Part shown: positions 1 to 7,431 of the stretch, in pieces | How the letters are laid out: every line of letters begins with the position of its first letter | Numbering within the stretch: the stretch's first letter is position 1 | NCBI GenBank assembly: GCA_031364505.1 | Contig: JANLWK010000434.1 | Location: 1-23,599 of the forward strand | DNA: 23,599 bases | Source: JANLWK01 sp031364505 | GTDB taxonomy: Bacteria; Eisenbacteria; RBG-16-71-46 | Reading direction: 5' to 3' | The notes under the pieces: model-generated | Seen by the model: the letters and a program-made list of their open reading frames with translations, nothing else | Database searches by the model: none | What the model was told of the DNA's origin: nothing | Position numbers and translations under genes: made by a program

Positions 1-1
1 G

Positions 2-106
2 AGCGCGCGGTCCCTCGTGCTTCGCGTCAGCCTCGAAGACGGCACCCAGGACGAGCGCTACGCGGCGGCCCAGGTCCCGTACCTGTGCCCCGACATGAAG
101 CGCTGA
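2..106 (+). CDS. C-terminal tail of an unidentified protein (5' truncated by window edge)
   Basis: The frame beginning at base 2 is open for 34 codons and stops at TGA 104-106. The end reads VPYLCPDMKR. Codon usage is GC-rich at third positions like the neighbouring genes, so this is probably the last part of a real gene, but the piece is too short to identify. A shorter non-coding explanation cannot be excluded. It lies 86 bp upstream of the methyltransferase start on the same strand. Confidence 0.45.
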   Translation, partial: SARSLVLRVSLEDGTQDERYAAAQVPYLCPDMKR

Positions 107-131
107 CGCGTAGGGCAAATTCGTCTAGTAT
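103..131 (+). promoter_or_regulatory. Possible sigma70-like promoter for the methyltransferase gene
   Basis: A CTGACG box (103-108) is separated by 17 bp from TAGTAT (126-131). Each hexamer matches 4 of 6 consensus positions. It sits about 60 bp upstream of the ATG at 193, within a locally AT-richer stretch. This is a visual match only, and the -35 box overlaps the upstream stop codon. Confidence 0.25.
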
Positions 132-192
132 TCTCGCGAAGTTGCCGGCCCTGACCTTGACCCAGCTCGACCACCGCGGGAGGAGAAGCAGT

Positions 193-1023
193 ATGGAAAC
201 GAGTGTCACGAATCCGAACCAGGCACTGTGGGAGAAGGGCGACTTCACGACGGTCGCGGGGGCGATGCGCGAGTCGGGTGAGGCGCTCGTGCGGTCGCTC
301 GGGGTCAAGCCCCCGCTCAAGGCGCTCGACCTCGGTTGCGGAGACGGCACGACCGCGCTGCCGCTCGCGCAGACCGGCGCAGACGTCACGGGCATCGACA
401 TCGCGCGCAACCTCGTCGAGGCGGGCACCCGGCGCGCGGCCGCGGCGGGTCTGAAAAATGTCCGCTTCCAACAGGGCGACGCCACGAATCTCCAGGGCGT
501 GGCAGAGGATTCGTTCGACCTCACCCTCTCGGTGTTCGGCGCCATGTTCGCACCGAAGCCGTTCGACGTGGCGAAGGAAATGGTGCGCGTCACCAAGCGG
601 GGCGGGCGCATCGTCATGGGTAACTGGATCCCGAACGATTCGACGTCCTTCGTGTCGCAACTGCTCAAGATCAGTTCGGCGTTCACACCGCCGCCGCCCG
701 AGGGCTTCATCAGCCCGATGACGTGGGGCGTCGACACGCACATCCTGGAGCGCTTCGGCCAGGCGGGGATTCCGAAGGAGCGGGTGTCGATGGCCAAGGA
801 CACGTACATGTTCGCGTCCGCCGACTACACGCCCGAAACCTACATCGAGATGTTCCGCACGTACTACGGACCGACGATGAACGCGTTCGAGGCCGCCGAG
901 AAGAACGGCAAGGCGGACGAGTTGCGTGCCCAGCTCAACGATCTCGCCCGGTCCTTCAACACGAGCAAGGGGCCCGGAGTCGCGATTCCCGCGACGTTCA
1001 TGCGCGTCACTGTGAACGTCTGA
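193..1023 (+). CDS. Class I SAM-dependent methyltransferase
   Basis: Predicted cytoplasmic methyltransferase of 276 residues that would transfer the methyl group of S-adenosylmethionine to an unknown acceptor. The Rossmann-fold motif I (ALDLGCGDG) is at residues 44-52. The acidic end of strand 2 (GIDIA) is near 67-71. A motif with an aspartate (QGDATN) follows, and then the post-motif strand FDLTLSVFGAMF, as in Methyltransf_11/25-type enzymes. I chose ATG 193 because GGGAGGAG stands just before it. The frame also opens at 85 without a ribosome site, and the first conserved residues follow 193. The second half (from about residue 150) is the variable substrate-binding part and does not identify the substrate. 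It converges on the polyketide genes and is separated from them by a perfect palindrome. Family call is secure; the reaction is unknown. Confidence 0.88.
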   Translation: METSVTNPNQALWEKGDFTTVAGAMRESGEALVRSLGVKPPLKALDLGCGDGTTALPLAQTGADVTGIDIARNLVEAGTRRAAAAGLKNVRFQQGDATNLQGVAEDSFDLTLSVFGAMFAPKPFDVAKEMVRVTKRGGRIVMGNWIPNDSTSFVSQLLKISSAFTPPPPEGFISPMTWGVDTHILERFGQAGIPKERVSMAKDTYMFASADYTPETYIEMFRTYYGPTMNAFEAAEKNGKADELRAQLNDLARSFNTSKGPGVAIPATFMRVTVNV

Positions 1024-1052
1024 CGCCGAACACGGTGCGAGTATGTTGCAAC

Positions 1053-1072
1053 AACTGGATCCGGATCCAGTT
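1053..1072. terminator. 20-bp perfect palindrome between convergent genes, possible bidirectional terminator
   Basis: AACTGGATCCGGATCCAGTT is a perfect 20-bp palindrome. It could form an 8-bp stem with a CCGG loop on either strand. It lies in the 74-bp gap between two convergent stop codons and directly abuts the 8-bp palindrome GTTGCAAC (1045-1052). There is no T-tract, so a role as an intrinsic terminator is uncertain. A protein-binding site is the alternative. Confidence 0.4.
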
Positions 1073-1097
1073 CGCGAGTTACTTGAAGGACGCTCAG

Positions 1098-1664
1098 TCA
1101 CACGCGGTCGTGCTGCGTTGAAGCCGGTGCCGTACTCGCCAGCGCTCGTTCCTCGCACCGGATCCGCACCCGCAGCAGGAGCGCATTGGCGGCGGTGAAC
1201 ACGAGCGCCGTGCGCCATGCCCCGAACATGAGCGGTGCCGCGAGCATCTCGACGATCACCGCGAGATAGTTCGGGTGCTGGAGCCACCGGTATGGACCGC
1301 CGCGAACGCGCGGTACCTCGGGCAGCACGATGACGCGCGTGGTCCAGCGCTCACCGAGCGCCCGCATGGACGCCCACCGCAGCAGCTGGGCTCCCAGCCA
1401 CAGCGCCACCCAGGCGACCACGAAGCGTCCCGGGCGTGCCGCCAGCAGAACGACCTCGGCGATGATCGCGAGCGGGAACAGCGTGTGCATGACGACGATC
1501 GCCGGATAGTGGTCGCGGCCGTGCTCCCGGGCGCCGCGCGCGAGGAGGCGCCGCGTGTGGCGGGCGGAGACTGCGAGCTCGAGTGCGCGCTCCACGACCA
1601 AATAGGCGATGAACGCGGTGAGTGCGGCGAGCGGCGGCGCGACGCCACCGCCGGGGTCGATCAC
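1098..1664 (-). CDS. Isoprenylcysteine carboxyl methyltransferase-like membrane enzyme (BpsB/SrsB-type partner of type III PKS)
   Basis: Integral membrane methyltransferase of 188 residues in the ICMT/PEMT family. Hydrophobic segments lie near residues 13-30, 54-77, 81-97 and 134-166. The family hallmark GPYRWLQHPNY is at 123-133, followed by a conserved R..CEE near 167-172 that binds the cofactor. The GTG start at 1662-1664 overlaps the TGA stop of the polyketide synthase by four bases (GTGA), so the two are translationally coupled. The frame is open further upstream, but that part lies inside the synthase gene. In Bacillus (bpsA-bpsB) and Streptomyces (srsA-srsB), methyltransferases next to type III synthases O-methylate alkylpyrones or alkylresorcinols. 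The same role is inferred here: methyl capping of a lipophilic polyketide at the membrane. Confidence 0.85.
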   Translation of the reverse strand: MIDPGGGVAPPLAALTAFIAYLVVERALELAVSARHTRRLLARGAREHGRDHYPAIVVMHTLFPLAIIAEVVLLAARPGRFVVAWVALWLGAQLLRWASMRALGERWTTRVIVLPEVPRVRGGPYRWLQHPNYLAVIVEMLAAPLMFGAWRTALVFTAANALLLRVRIRCEERALASTAPASTQHDRV

Positions 1665-2779
1665 TTCGACTGTGCCGTCGTCGTGACCGTGGCCGGCGTA
1701 TCCGCGGCCGCCCCGCGCATCAGGACGTATTCCGCGCAGAACCCGGGGCCCAGTGCGGACAGCACGGCCGTGTCGCCCGCGCCGATCGCCTGGGCCTCGA
1801 GGAAGCGCTCGAGCACGAACAGGCACGTCGGTGACGACATGTTGCCGTGATCGCGCAGCACGGCCCGCGCGTGATCGAGGGCGTCAGGGGCCAGCTCGAG
1901 CGTCGCCTCGTACGCCGCGAGAACTTTCATGCCGCCGGGATGCGTGACCACGTGATCGAGCGAGCCGAGCGTGAGCTGGTGGCGGCCGAGGAACGCCTCC
2001 AGCCCGCCGCGCACGCGCTGGCGCACGATGGTGGGGATGTCGCGGTCGAAGATCACGCGAAGTCCGTCGCCGTCGACGTCCCAGCCCATCACGTCGAGCG
2101 TGTCGTGCCAGAACGTGCTCGCCGACGCGAGCAGCTCGAGCGGGCGGGCGCCGTTCGTCGACGGTGCGTCGCCGGCGACGACGAGCGCCGCCGCCGCGCC
2201 GTCGCCGAACAGCGACGCGGCGATCAGGTTGCGCTTGCTCAGGTCGTTGCGCTGGAACGCGAGCGTGCACAACTCGAGCGCCACGAGCAGCACGCGTGCC
2301 CCTGGTTCGGCGATCGCGAACTCGCGCGCCCGAGCGAGGCCGGCCGCACCGCCGGCGCAACCCAGTCCCCAGATCGGCGTGCGCCGGAAGTCGGACCGGA
2401 GCCCGAGCGCGTTCGCGAGCCGCGCATCGATGGAGGGCGCGGCGATGCCCGTCGACGAGACGAAGATGAGGTGGTCGATGTCGCGAGGCGTCAGCCCGGC
2501 GTGCGCCATCGCGGCGCCGGCGACCTCGCACCCGAGCGTGACGGCGTGCTCGATGTACAGGCGGTTCTTCTCGCCGAAGTCGTGGTCTTCGCCGTACCAC
2601 TCGAGCGGCTGGCAGGCCTGCCGGTTGTGGATGCCGCCATGGTCGAACACGGCCAGCAGCCGTTCGTCACCGCCGCGAAGCACCTCGCGAAACAGGCCGC
2701 GCGCGAAGTCCTTCGCGCGATCCTGCGTGATCTCGTGACGCGGGACCGCGGTGGCGAGGGCGACCAGGCGGGCGTTCAT
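1661..2779 (-). CDS. Type III polyketide synthase (chalcone/stilbene synthase superfamily)
   Basis: Homodimeric thiolase-fold enzyme of 372 residues, the normal family length. It extends an acyl-CoA starter with malonyl-CoA units and cyclises the chain. The catalytic triad is visible: Cys141 in WGLGCAGGAAG, His280 in VTHPGG, and Asn313 in DHGNMSSPT. The N-terminus LVALATAVPRHEI is typical of bacterial members. The ATG at 2779 is preceded on the minus strand by AGGA at a suitable distance. The downstream membrane methyltransferase overlaps the stop codon, which argues for an alkylpyrone/alkylresorcinol-type lipid product rather than a soluble flavonoid-like compound. The product itself cannot be read from sequence. 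The gene faces away from the outer-membrane protein gene across a 345-bp intergenic region. Confidence 0.95.
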   Translation of the reverse strand: MNARLVALATAVPRHEITQDRAKDFARGLFREVLRGGDERLLAVFDHGGIHNRQACQPLEWYGEDHDFGEKNRLYIEHAVTLGCEVAGAAMAHAGLTPRDIDHLIFVSSTGIAAPSIDARLANALGLRSDFRRTPIWGLGCAGGAAGLARAREFAIAEPGARVLLVALELCTLAFQRNDLSKRNLIAASLFGDGAAAALVVAGDAPSTNGARPLELLASASTFWHDTLDVMGWDVDGDGLRVIFDRDIPTIVRQRVRGGLEAFLGRHQLTLGSLDHVVTHPGGMKVLAAYEATLELAPDALDHARAVLRDHGNMSSPTCLFVLERFLEAQAIGAGDTAVLSALGPGFCAEYVLMRGAAADTPATVTTTAQSK

Positions 2780-3124
2780 GGTCGCATCCTAGCCGCCACC
2801 CTGTCGTTCGAGGAATCACGTCCATCACGGGAGTCCCCCGCCGACGGTCAAGGAATTGTCCGTGGTTTCGGTGCACTCGCGTACTCGTGGTTTGAAGCTT
2901 CTTCATCCGGCTTCCTCGTTGTTTCGAGCATGCAAGGAGCCGCGAACGTCGCCATCGCCTCGGGCGCAATGACTTGGCGCCCGTCTCCAGGGCCGGCTCT
3001 CGATGGCACCAATCATGCGGTTCCTCCGCTCGGTACCACCACGGTCCGCGCGTCCCCAGCAGCACGCCGCGCGGCAACCACCCAGTCCATCCATGCCAGC
3101 TCGGCCGACACAAGGAGTTCCGTC
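2780..3124. other. 345-bp divergent intergenic region with a 7-bp hairpin
   Basis: This region separates the divergent polyketide synthase and outer-membrane protein genes and should hold promoters for both. I see no convincing gene in it. A perfect 7-bp inverted repeat, CGGGCGC (2961-2967) and GCGCCCG (2977-2983), encloses a 9-base loop and could be an operator or hairpin. On the minus strand a TTGACC box (complement of 2846-2851) could be a -35 element for the synthase, but no good -10 follows. AAGGAG at 3112-3117 is the ribosome site of the next gene. Confidence 0.4.
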
Positions 3125-3688
3125 ATGACCACGCATCGCTTCGTCACTCAGCAATTCGTCGCAATGCTCCTGCTCGCCGCCGTGGCGACCATGAGCGCAC
3201 GTCCGGTACACGCCATCGAACTGATCCCGTCCGCGGGCGTCACCAAGTCCACCGACGACAACGGCGGAGACGCCAAGGCGTTCGGCGGACTCGCGCTGCG
3301 CGCCTCGCTGCTGCCGTTCCTCAAGGCGGAGGGCGGCATCGCATACCGGCAGGACTCGTTCGCGGACGGCGACCTCAAGGTGCGCCAGTGGCCCGTGACC
3401 GCGTCCGTGTGGGCGACGCCGCTTCCGTTCTTCTACGCTGGCGGCGGCCTGGGCTGGTACCGGACGACGTATGACTTCGACAGCAGCCTGCCGATCAAGG
3501 ACTCGACGAAGATGCAGATGGGCGTCCACCTCGGTGGCGGCGTCGAGATGCCGCTGGCGCCGAAACTCAATCTCGACGTGAATGGCCGTTACGTCTTCAT
3601 GCAGGGAGACAACGACAACGTGCAGCTGCCCACGAGCTTCGACCCCGACTTCTGGAACGTCGCCGTCGGCTTGGGCATCAACTTCTAG
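3125..3688 (+). CDS. Small outer-membrane beta-barrel protein with signal peptide
   Basis: Exported protein of 187 residues. The start at ATG 3125 is fixed by AAGGAG seven bases upstream and by a clean signal peptide: positively charged start, hydrophobic FVAMLLLAAVATM, and a VHA cleavage site after residue 30. The mature part alternates polar and hydrophobic residues in strands with Gly/aromatic turns (YAGGGLGWYRTTYDF, MGVHLGGGVEMPL) and ends in the aromatic residue Phe, as outer-membrane barrels do for BAM recognition. It resembles the OmpA/OmpX-like 'outer membrane beta-barrel domain' group of 8-stranded barrels. No enzymatic role is evident; structural, adhesion or small-molecule roles are all possible. 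The open frame extends far upstream but runs through the intergenic region and the antisense of the polyketide gene. Confidence 0.82.
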   Translation: MTTHRFVTQQFVAMLLLAAVATMSARPVHAIELIPSAGVTKSTDDNGGDAKAFGGLALRASLLPFLKAEGGIAYRQDSFADGDLKVRQWPVTASVWATPLPFFYAGGGLGWYRTTYDFDSSLPIKDSTKMQMGVHLGGGVEMPLAPKLNLDVNGRYVFMQGDNDNVQLPTSFDPDFWNVAVGLGINF

Positions 3689-3717
3689 CCTCCGATCCCC
3701 CTGAAGGAGATGTGCCC

Positions 3718-3858
3718 GTGAATCTTTAACGAAACATCACCCTGGCGTCGATCGCCATGATCGGCGCCGCGCTGATACTGCTGGGCAGCAGCTGAAGGAG
3801 CTTCACGGTCAACCGCACCGTGGCGATGCCGTGGAGTCGCACCGCGACGATGCACTAA
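3718..3858 (+). pseudogene. Decayed small hydrophobic-peptide gene or structured RNA region
   Basis: AAGGAG (3703-3708) is followed at a proper distance by GTG 3718. The frame then reads VNL, a TAA stop, RNITLASIAMIGAALILLGSS, a TGA stop, RSFTVNRTVAMPWSRTATMH and a TAA stop. The middle portion looks like a transmembrane or lipoprotein signal segment, so this resembles a small exported-peptide gene broken by two in-frame stops. Alternatively the segment is RNA: successive short inverted repeats occur at 3793-3805 (TGAAG/CTTCA), 3804-3822 (CACGGT/ACCGTG) and 3851-3864 (TGCAC/GTGCA), ending in a strong terminator. I cannot name a family. Confidence 0.35.
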
Positions 3859-3865
3859 AGTGCAC

Positions 3866-3895
3866 GCGGCCCCGCTCATCCCCGAGCGGGGCCGC
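3866..3895 (+). terminator. Strong GC-rich intrinsic-type terminator hairpin
   Basis: A perfect 12-bp stem, GCGGCCCCGCTC (3866-3877) with GAGCGGGGCCGC (3884-3895), encloses a 6-base ATCCCC loop. Only a weak T-run (TTCGC) follows, as is usual in high-GC genomes. A second small hairpin (TGCAC-TAAA-GTGCA, 3851-3864) stands immediately upstream. It would end transcripts from the outer-membrane protein gene and insulate the DoxX gene. Confidence 0.75.
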
Positions 3896-3940
3896 TTCGC
3901 ATCACCGGCGCCAGCGATGGCGATCAGCCAGGAGGACGCG

Positions 3941-4342
3941 ATGAACATGGGACGCGCCATGCAGGTGACTCACGTGTTGCTGCGCATCGTCACCGGGCTT
4001 CTGTTCATGTTCCACGGCGGGCAGAAACTGTTCGGCTGGTTCGGCGGCCCGGGCGGAGACGGCGGCACCGTCACCCTGATGTCCCAGATGGGGCTCGCGG
4101 GCGTCCTCGAGTTCTTTGGCGGCATCCTCGTGATGGCCGGCATGTTCACGCGGCCGGTGGCGTTCCTGCTCTCGGGCGAGATGGCGGTCGCCTACTTCCA
4201 GGCGCACCAGCCCCGCGGCACGTGGCCGATCCAGAATCATGGCGAGAGCGTCGTGCTGTTCTGCTTCGTCTTCCTGTTCCTCGCGGCGCACGGCGCGGGC
4301 GCCTTCAGCCTGGACGCGATGCGAGGCCGGAAGCGCCCCTGA
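3941..4342 (+). CDS. DoxX family integral membrane protein
   Basis: Membrane protein of 133 residues with four hydrophobic segments, the usual DoxX length. Family signatures are the HGGQKLFGWF stretch at residues 25-34, the conserved small-residue helix LEFFGGILVMAG (56-67), an acidic residue in GEMAVAY (79-85), QNHGE (98-102), and the ending GAGAFSLD (118-125). DoxX proteins are implicated in quinone-linked redox or thiol stress processes, but most members have no assigned reaction. ATG 3941 is chosen because AGGAGG lies five bases upstream at 3930-3935. The frame is open from 3860, but that part contains the terminator. It stands alone after a terminator and converges on the GlsB gene. Confidence 0.9.
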   Translation: MNMGRAMQVTHVLLRIVTGLLFMFHGGQKLFGWFGGPGGDGGTVTLMSQMGLAGVLEFFGGILVMAGMFTRPVAFLLSGEMAVAYFQAHQPRGTWPIQNHGESVVLFCFVFLFLAAHGAGAFSLDAMRGRKRP

Positions 4343-4473
4343 GCCCTGCCGTCGAGCATCACCCGCCGGGCGATGCAATGCATCGGGGCCCTCGTCCTTG
4401 CTTGTGTTCCAGCGAAGTGCGAAGGCCCCGGGCTCGAGTTGCGACGCGGTCGAGTGAATCGGACCGCGGCTCG
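4343..4473. other. Convergent intergenic gap with weak hairpins
   Basis: These 131 bp lie between the stop codons of the DoxX and GlsB-like genes. They contain the 15-base near-palindrome CGATGCAATGCATCG (4371-4385), followed by a long-range pair CGGGGCC (4384-4390) and GGCCCCG (4424-4430). They could fold into a bidirectional terminator, but no T-tract is present. No gene is seen. Confidence 0.3.
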
Positions 4474-4740
4474 TTACGCGCGTCCGAGAGGCCTCGGCGA
4501 GCGCTTGAACATCCGGTAGGCCATGAGCAGCAGCACGGCTCCCAGGATCGAGGCCAGGAATCCGGCCGGCTGGTCCGGGCGATACCAGCCCAGGGACCGT
4601 CCGAGGAAATTGGCGACGACCGCACCGCCGATTCCGAGAAGCGTGGTGATGATGAATCCGCCAGGATCGCGGCCAGGCATGAGCATCTTGGCCAGAACCC
4701 CGACGACCAGTCCGATGATGATGGCCCAGAGGATCGTCAT
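4474..4740 (-). CDS. GlsB/YeaQ/YmgE family small membrane protein (transglycosylase-associated)
   Basis: Protein of 88 residues with three hydrophobic helices, the standard size of the Transgly_assoc family. Diagnostic features are the Gly-rich first helix IIIGLVVGVLAKML, the loop PGRDPGGFI, and the second helix LLGIGGAVVANFLG followed by GW. Homologues are stress-induced inner-membrane proteins of unknown mechanism (E. coli YeaQ/YmgE, Enterococcus GlsB). The start is supported by AAAGGAG on the minus strand seven bases before the ATG. It is divergent from the Ser/Thr kinase across about 300 bp and convergent with the DoxX gene. Confidence 0.92.
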   Translation of the reverse strand: MTILWAIIIGLVVGVLAKMLMPGRDPGGFIITTLLGIGGAVVANFLGRSLGWYRPDQPAGFLASILGAVLLLMAYRMFKRSPRPLGRA

Positions 4741-4881
4741 GATTTGCTCCTTTGACAGTGAACCCGCTTCGACCGCGATCTGCGATCGGCAACGAACCCT
4801 TAGGCATCATCCGTACCAGTGCCTCCAGCCGGCCACTCACGACGTCGCCTCACGCGGGGACGCTTGCGGCGTAGGGCCTTA

Positions 4882-4908
4882 CGAGATGTCAGCACAACTG
4901 ACACATCG
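4882..4908. promoter_or_regulatory. Imperfect dyad, candidate operator between glsB-like and kinase genes
   Basis: CGAGATGTCAG (4882-4892), a 5-base spacer CACAA, and CTGACACATCG (4898-4908) form an inverted repeat matching at 9 of 11 positions. The core TGTCAG/CTGACA is perfect. The site lies in the 297-bp divergent region, about 130 bp upstream of the kinase start and 140 bp upstream of the GlsB-like start, so it could regulate either. The regulator is unknown. Confidence 0.4.
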
Positions 4909-5037
4909 AGCGGCTTTGTAATTCAGTTCCAACCGTGCGCGGGCTTGCCAGCGCATCCCGCGACCCGGCCATTGGGCCACGGCGGTGACGGGAGGTAGGC
5001 TCTGCCACCACGCCAGTCAGCGCGCCGGGGGCATCCC

Positions 5038-7368
5038 GTGATCGGTCAGACCATTGGTCATTTCCGTGTGCTCGAGCGTCTGGGCGAGGGTGGAATGGGC
5101 GTGGTGTACCTGGCTGAAGATCTGGTGCTCGGTCGGCAGGTCGCTCTCAAGTTCCTGATGCCAGAGATGCTCGGGGATGGCGAGGCCCGCCGGCGCCTGG
5201 ACCACGAGGCACGAGCGGCGGCGGCGTTGCTGCATGCCAACATCTGCCCGGTCCACGAGATCGGTGAATCCGACGGCCATGCGTTCATCGCCATGGCGTA
5301 CCTGGAAGGGCAGACGCTTCGTGAGCGCCTCACACGTGGCCGCCTGCCGATCGACGACGCACTGACCATCGCGCTCCAGGTCAGTGACGCGCTCTCCGCG
5401 GCGCACGCCAAAGGGATCATCCACCGCGACTTGAAGCCCGCCAACGTCATGCTGTTGATGGATGGACGAGCGGTGCTGATGGACTTCGGTCTGGCGCGGA
5501 TGGCCGGGGAGAGCCGGCTCACGCGGTCAGGCGCCACGCTCGGCACGGTGGCCTACATGTCCCCGGAGGCGATGCGCGGGGAGGCCACCGACGCACGCAC
5601 GGACGTGTGGGCGCTGGGCGTGCTGATCTACGAAATGGTCACCGGGCGGCTGCCCTTCGCCGCCGATCACGACGCGGCGATGGTGTATGCCGTCATGAAC
5701 ACGGAGCCGGTCCCCTGGGGATCCACCACGACGCCCTTGCCCGCGGGGTTGGCCGGCATCGTGTCTCGTGCGTTGGCCAAGAACAAGGGCGAACGTTACC
5801 CGAGCGCGGCGGAAGTGGCCGCGGACGTTGCGGCCATCGTTCGCGACGTCCACGCCCTGCCCGCCGGCGTCGGGCGGACCACGCGCCCGCGCACCCGGCG
5901 CGCGGTGAAGGCCATGGCCGTGGGGGCGGTCGCCATCGCGGCCATCCTCGGTACATGGATGCTGCGGCGGAACATTCCCGTTCCCGAGCCGGAGATCCGC
6001 ACCCTCGCCGTACTGCCGCTGGTCAATCTGTCGGGCGACGCGAGCCAGGAGTACTTCGCCGACGGAATGACCGACGAGTTGATCACCGGACTCGCAAAGG
6101 TCGGTGCGCTGAAGGTGATCTCGCGCGGGTCGGTGATGCGATTCAAGGGATCCCGCCGGCCACCCCGGCAGATCGCGCGAGATCTCGGAGTCGAAGCGCT
6201 GGTCGAGGGGACGGTGTTGAAGGTGGGCGACCGAGTGAGGATCTCGGCGGAGTTGGTGCGTGCCGAAACCGAGCAGAGCCTGTGGGCCGAACACTTCGAG
6301 CGAGATCTCAAAGACGTACTGGCGCTGCAGGGCGAAGTCAGTCAGGCCATCGTCGATCGGGTGCGGGTGACCCTGACCCCGGGACAGCGGCAGCAGATGC
6401 ATGTTGCGCGCACCGTGAATCCGGAGGCGTTTCAGGAGTATCTCAAGGGTCGCTACGAGTGGAACAAGTACACCGATGCGGGATTCCTGCGCGCCGAGGT
6501 CCACTTCCGGCGTGCCGTCGAAATCGATCCCGCGTCTGCGCCCGCGTGGGCGGGCCTCGCCGACGTCCACTACGGCCGTTCGAGCATTCATCTGCCTCCG
6601 CGGGATGCCATCCCCATGGCTCGGGCCGCGGCAAACCGGGCGCTGGAGATCGACTCCACTCTGGCTGCCGCCCATACGTCGCTCGGCACGGTGCGGATGG
6701 TCTACGACCTCGACTGGAACGGGGCCGAACGGGAATTCCGCCGGGCGATCGATCTCACGCCCAGCGACGCGATGTCGCACTGGTGGCTCGGGCGCATGAT
6801 GATCTGCCGATCCCGCTTCGATGAAGGACTGGCGGAAATTCGCAAGGCCCGCGAACTGGACCCCTTGTCGCCCTGGATCCGCGCGACCCTGGGGTGGAGT
6901 CTCTATCAGTCCCGTCGCTACGCCGAGGCGGTTTCCGTACTGGAGCCCGCCGCCCGCGAGGATTCCAGTTACTACGTGTACGACGTGTTCCTGGGACTCG
7001 TCCGCGAACAGCAAGGCGATCACGGAGAGGCGGTGCGCTTGCTCGAGCGAGCCGTTCGCCTCGACGCGAATAACGACGACCTCGCGCAACTCGCCCACGC
7101 CTATGGCACGGCGGGGCGACGGGCCGACGCGCGACGTGTCATCGGTCGCTTACTGGAACGCTCCAGGCACGACTTCGTTCCGGCCGGCAACATCGGGATG
7201 GCGTACTGCGGGCTCGGGGACGACCCGCGGGCGCTCGATTGGCTGGAACGCGGCTACGATGATCGATCCGAGTTCCTCGTCATGCTCGCCGTCGAGCCGC
7301 AATTCGACCCGTGGCGCCACCACCCGCGCTTCAAGGCGCTGGAACGCAGGCTGGGGCTGTCCCGTTAG
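5038..7368 (+). CDS. Transmembrane Ser/Thr protein kinase with TolB-like and TPR regions
   Basis: Protein of 776 residues. Residues 8-270 form a Hanks-type kinase: P-loop GEGGMGVV (16-23), catalytic Lys38 in VALK, Glu57, catalytic loop HRDLKPAN (129-136, Asp131), DFG (149-151) and the APE-equivalent SPEAMRGE (175-182). All residues needed for activity are present. A single transmembrane helix lies near 291-309. Then comes a TolB/FlgO-like region beginning LAVLPLVNLSGD (323-334), seen also in CadC-like and adenylate cyclase-type sensors. TPR-type helical repeats fill about 460-776 (for example RAVEIDPASAPAWAGLADVHY). This kinase-TM-TolB-TPR arrangement is common in Acidobacteria and Gemmatimonadota and suggests signal transduction with a large C-terminal scaffold. 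Start is GTG 5038, followed at once by the conserved IGQTIGHFRV; its ribosome site (GGGGGC) is weak. Confidence 0.93.
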   Translation: MIGQTIGHFRVLERLGEGGMGVVYLAEDLVLGRQVALKFLMPEMLGDGEARRRLDHEARAAAALLHANICPVHEIGESDGHAFIAMAYLEGQTLRERLTRGRLPIDDALTIALQVSDALSAAHAKGIIHRDLKPANVMLLMDGRAVLMDFGLARMAGESRLTRSGATLGTVAYMSPEAMRGEATDARTDVWALGVLIYEMVTGRLPFAADHDAAMVYAVMNTEPVPWGSTTTPLPAGLAGIVSRALAKNKGERYPSAAEVAADVAAIVRDVHALPAGVGRTTRPRTRRAVKAMAVGAVAIAAILGTWMLRRNIPVPEPEIRTLAVLPLVNLSGDASQEYFADGMTDELITGLAKVGALKVISRGSVMRFKGSRRPPRQIARDLGVEALVEGTVLKVGDRVRISAELVRAETEQSLWAEHFERDLKDVLALQGEVSQAIVDRVRVTLTPGQRQQMHVARTVNPEAFQEYLKGRYEWNKYTDAGFLRAEVHFRRAVEIDPASAPAWAGLADVHYGRSSIHLPPRDAIPMARAAANRALEIDSTLAAAHTSLGTVRMVYDLDWNGAEREFRRAIDLTPSDAMSHWWLGRMMICRSRFDEGLAEIRKARELDPLSPWIRATLGWSLYQSRRYAEAVSVLEPAAREDSSYYVYDVFLGLVREQQGDHGEAVRLLERAVRLDANNDDLAQLAHAYGTAGRRADARRVIGRLLERSRHDFVPAGNIGMAYCGLGDDPRALDWLERGYDDRSEFLVMLAVEPQFDPWRHHPRFKALERRLGLSR

Positions 7369-7431
7369 GACCGGGTCGCACATCGCGCCGCTTCACGGCG
7401 TGTTGATGCGGCGAAGTCGCCCGCCCGTCGT

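Noticed and set aside
58..1287. 409-codon open frame on the minus strand over the methyltransferase gene
   Set aside because: Arg/Gly/Ala-rich antisense shadow, typical of high-GC DNA; no family motifs, and the plus strand encodes a clear methyltransferase.
1847..3124. Long plus-strand open frame upstream of and in phase with the outer-membrane protein
   Set aside because: It is antisense to the polyketide synthase and then passes through the intergenic region; the ribosome site and signal peptide place the true start at 3125.
3790..3795. TGA in the small ORF at about 3793 as a second selenocysteine codon
   Set aside because: A TAA stop precedes it in the same frame, the hairpin at the codon is too close to be a SECIS, and no homologous family is recognised.
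5527..7098. 523-codon minus-strand frame opposite the Ser/Thr kinase
   Set aside because: Low-complexity antisense shadow; kinase and TPR motifs are clear on the plus strand.
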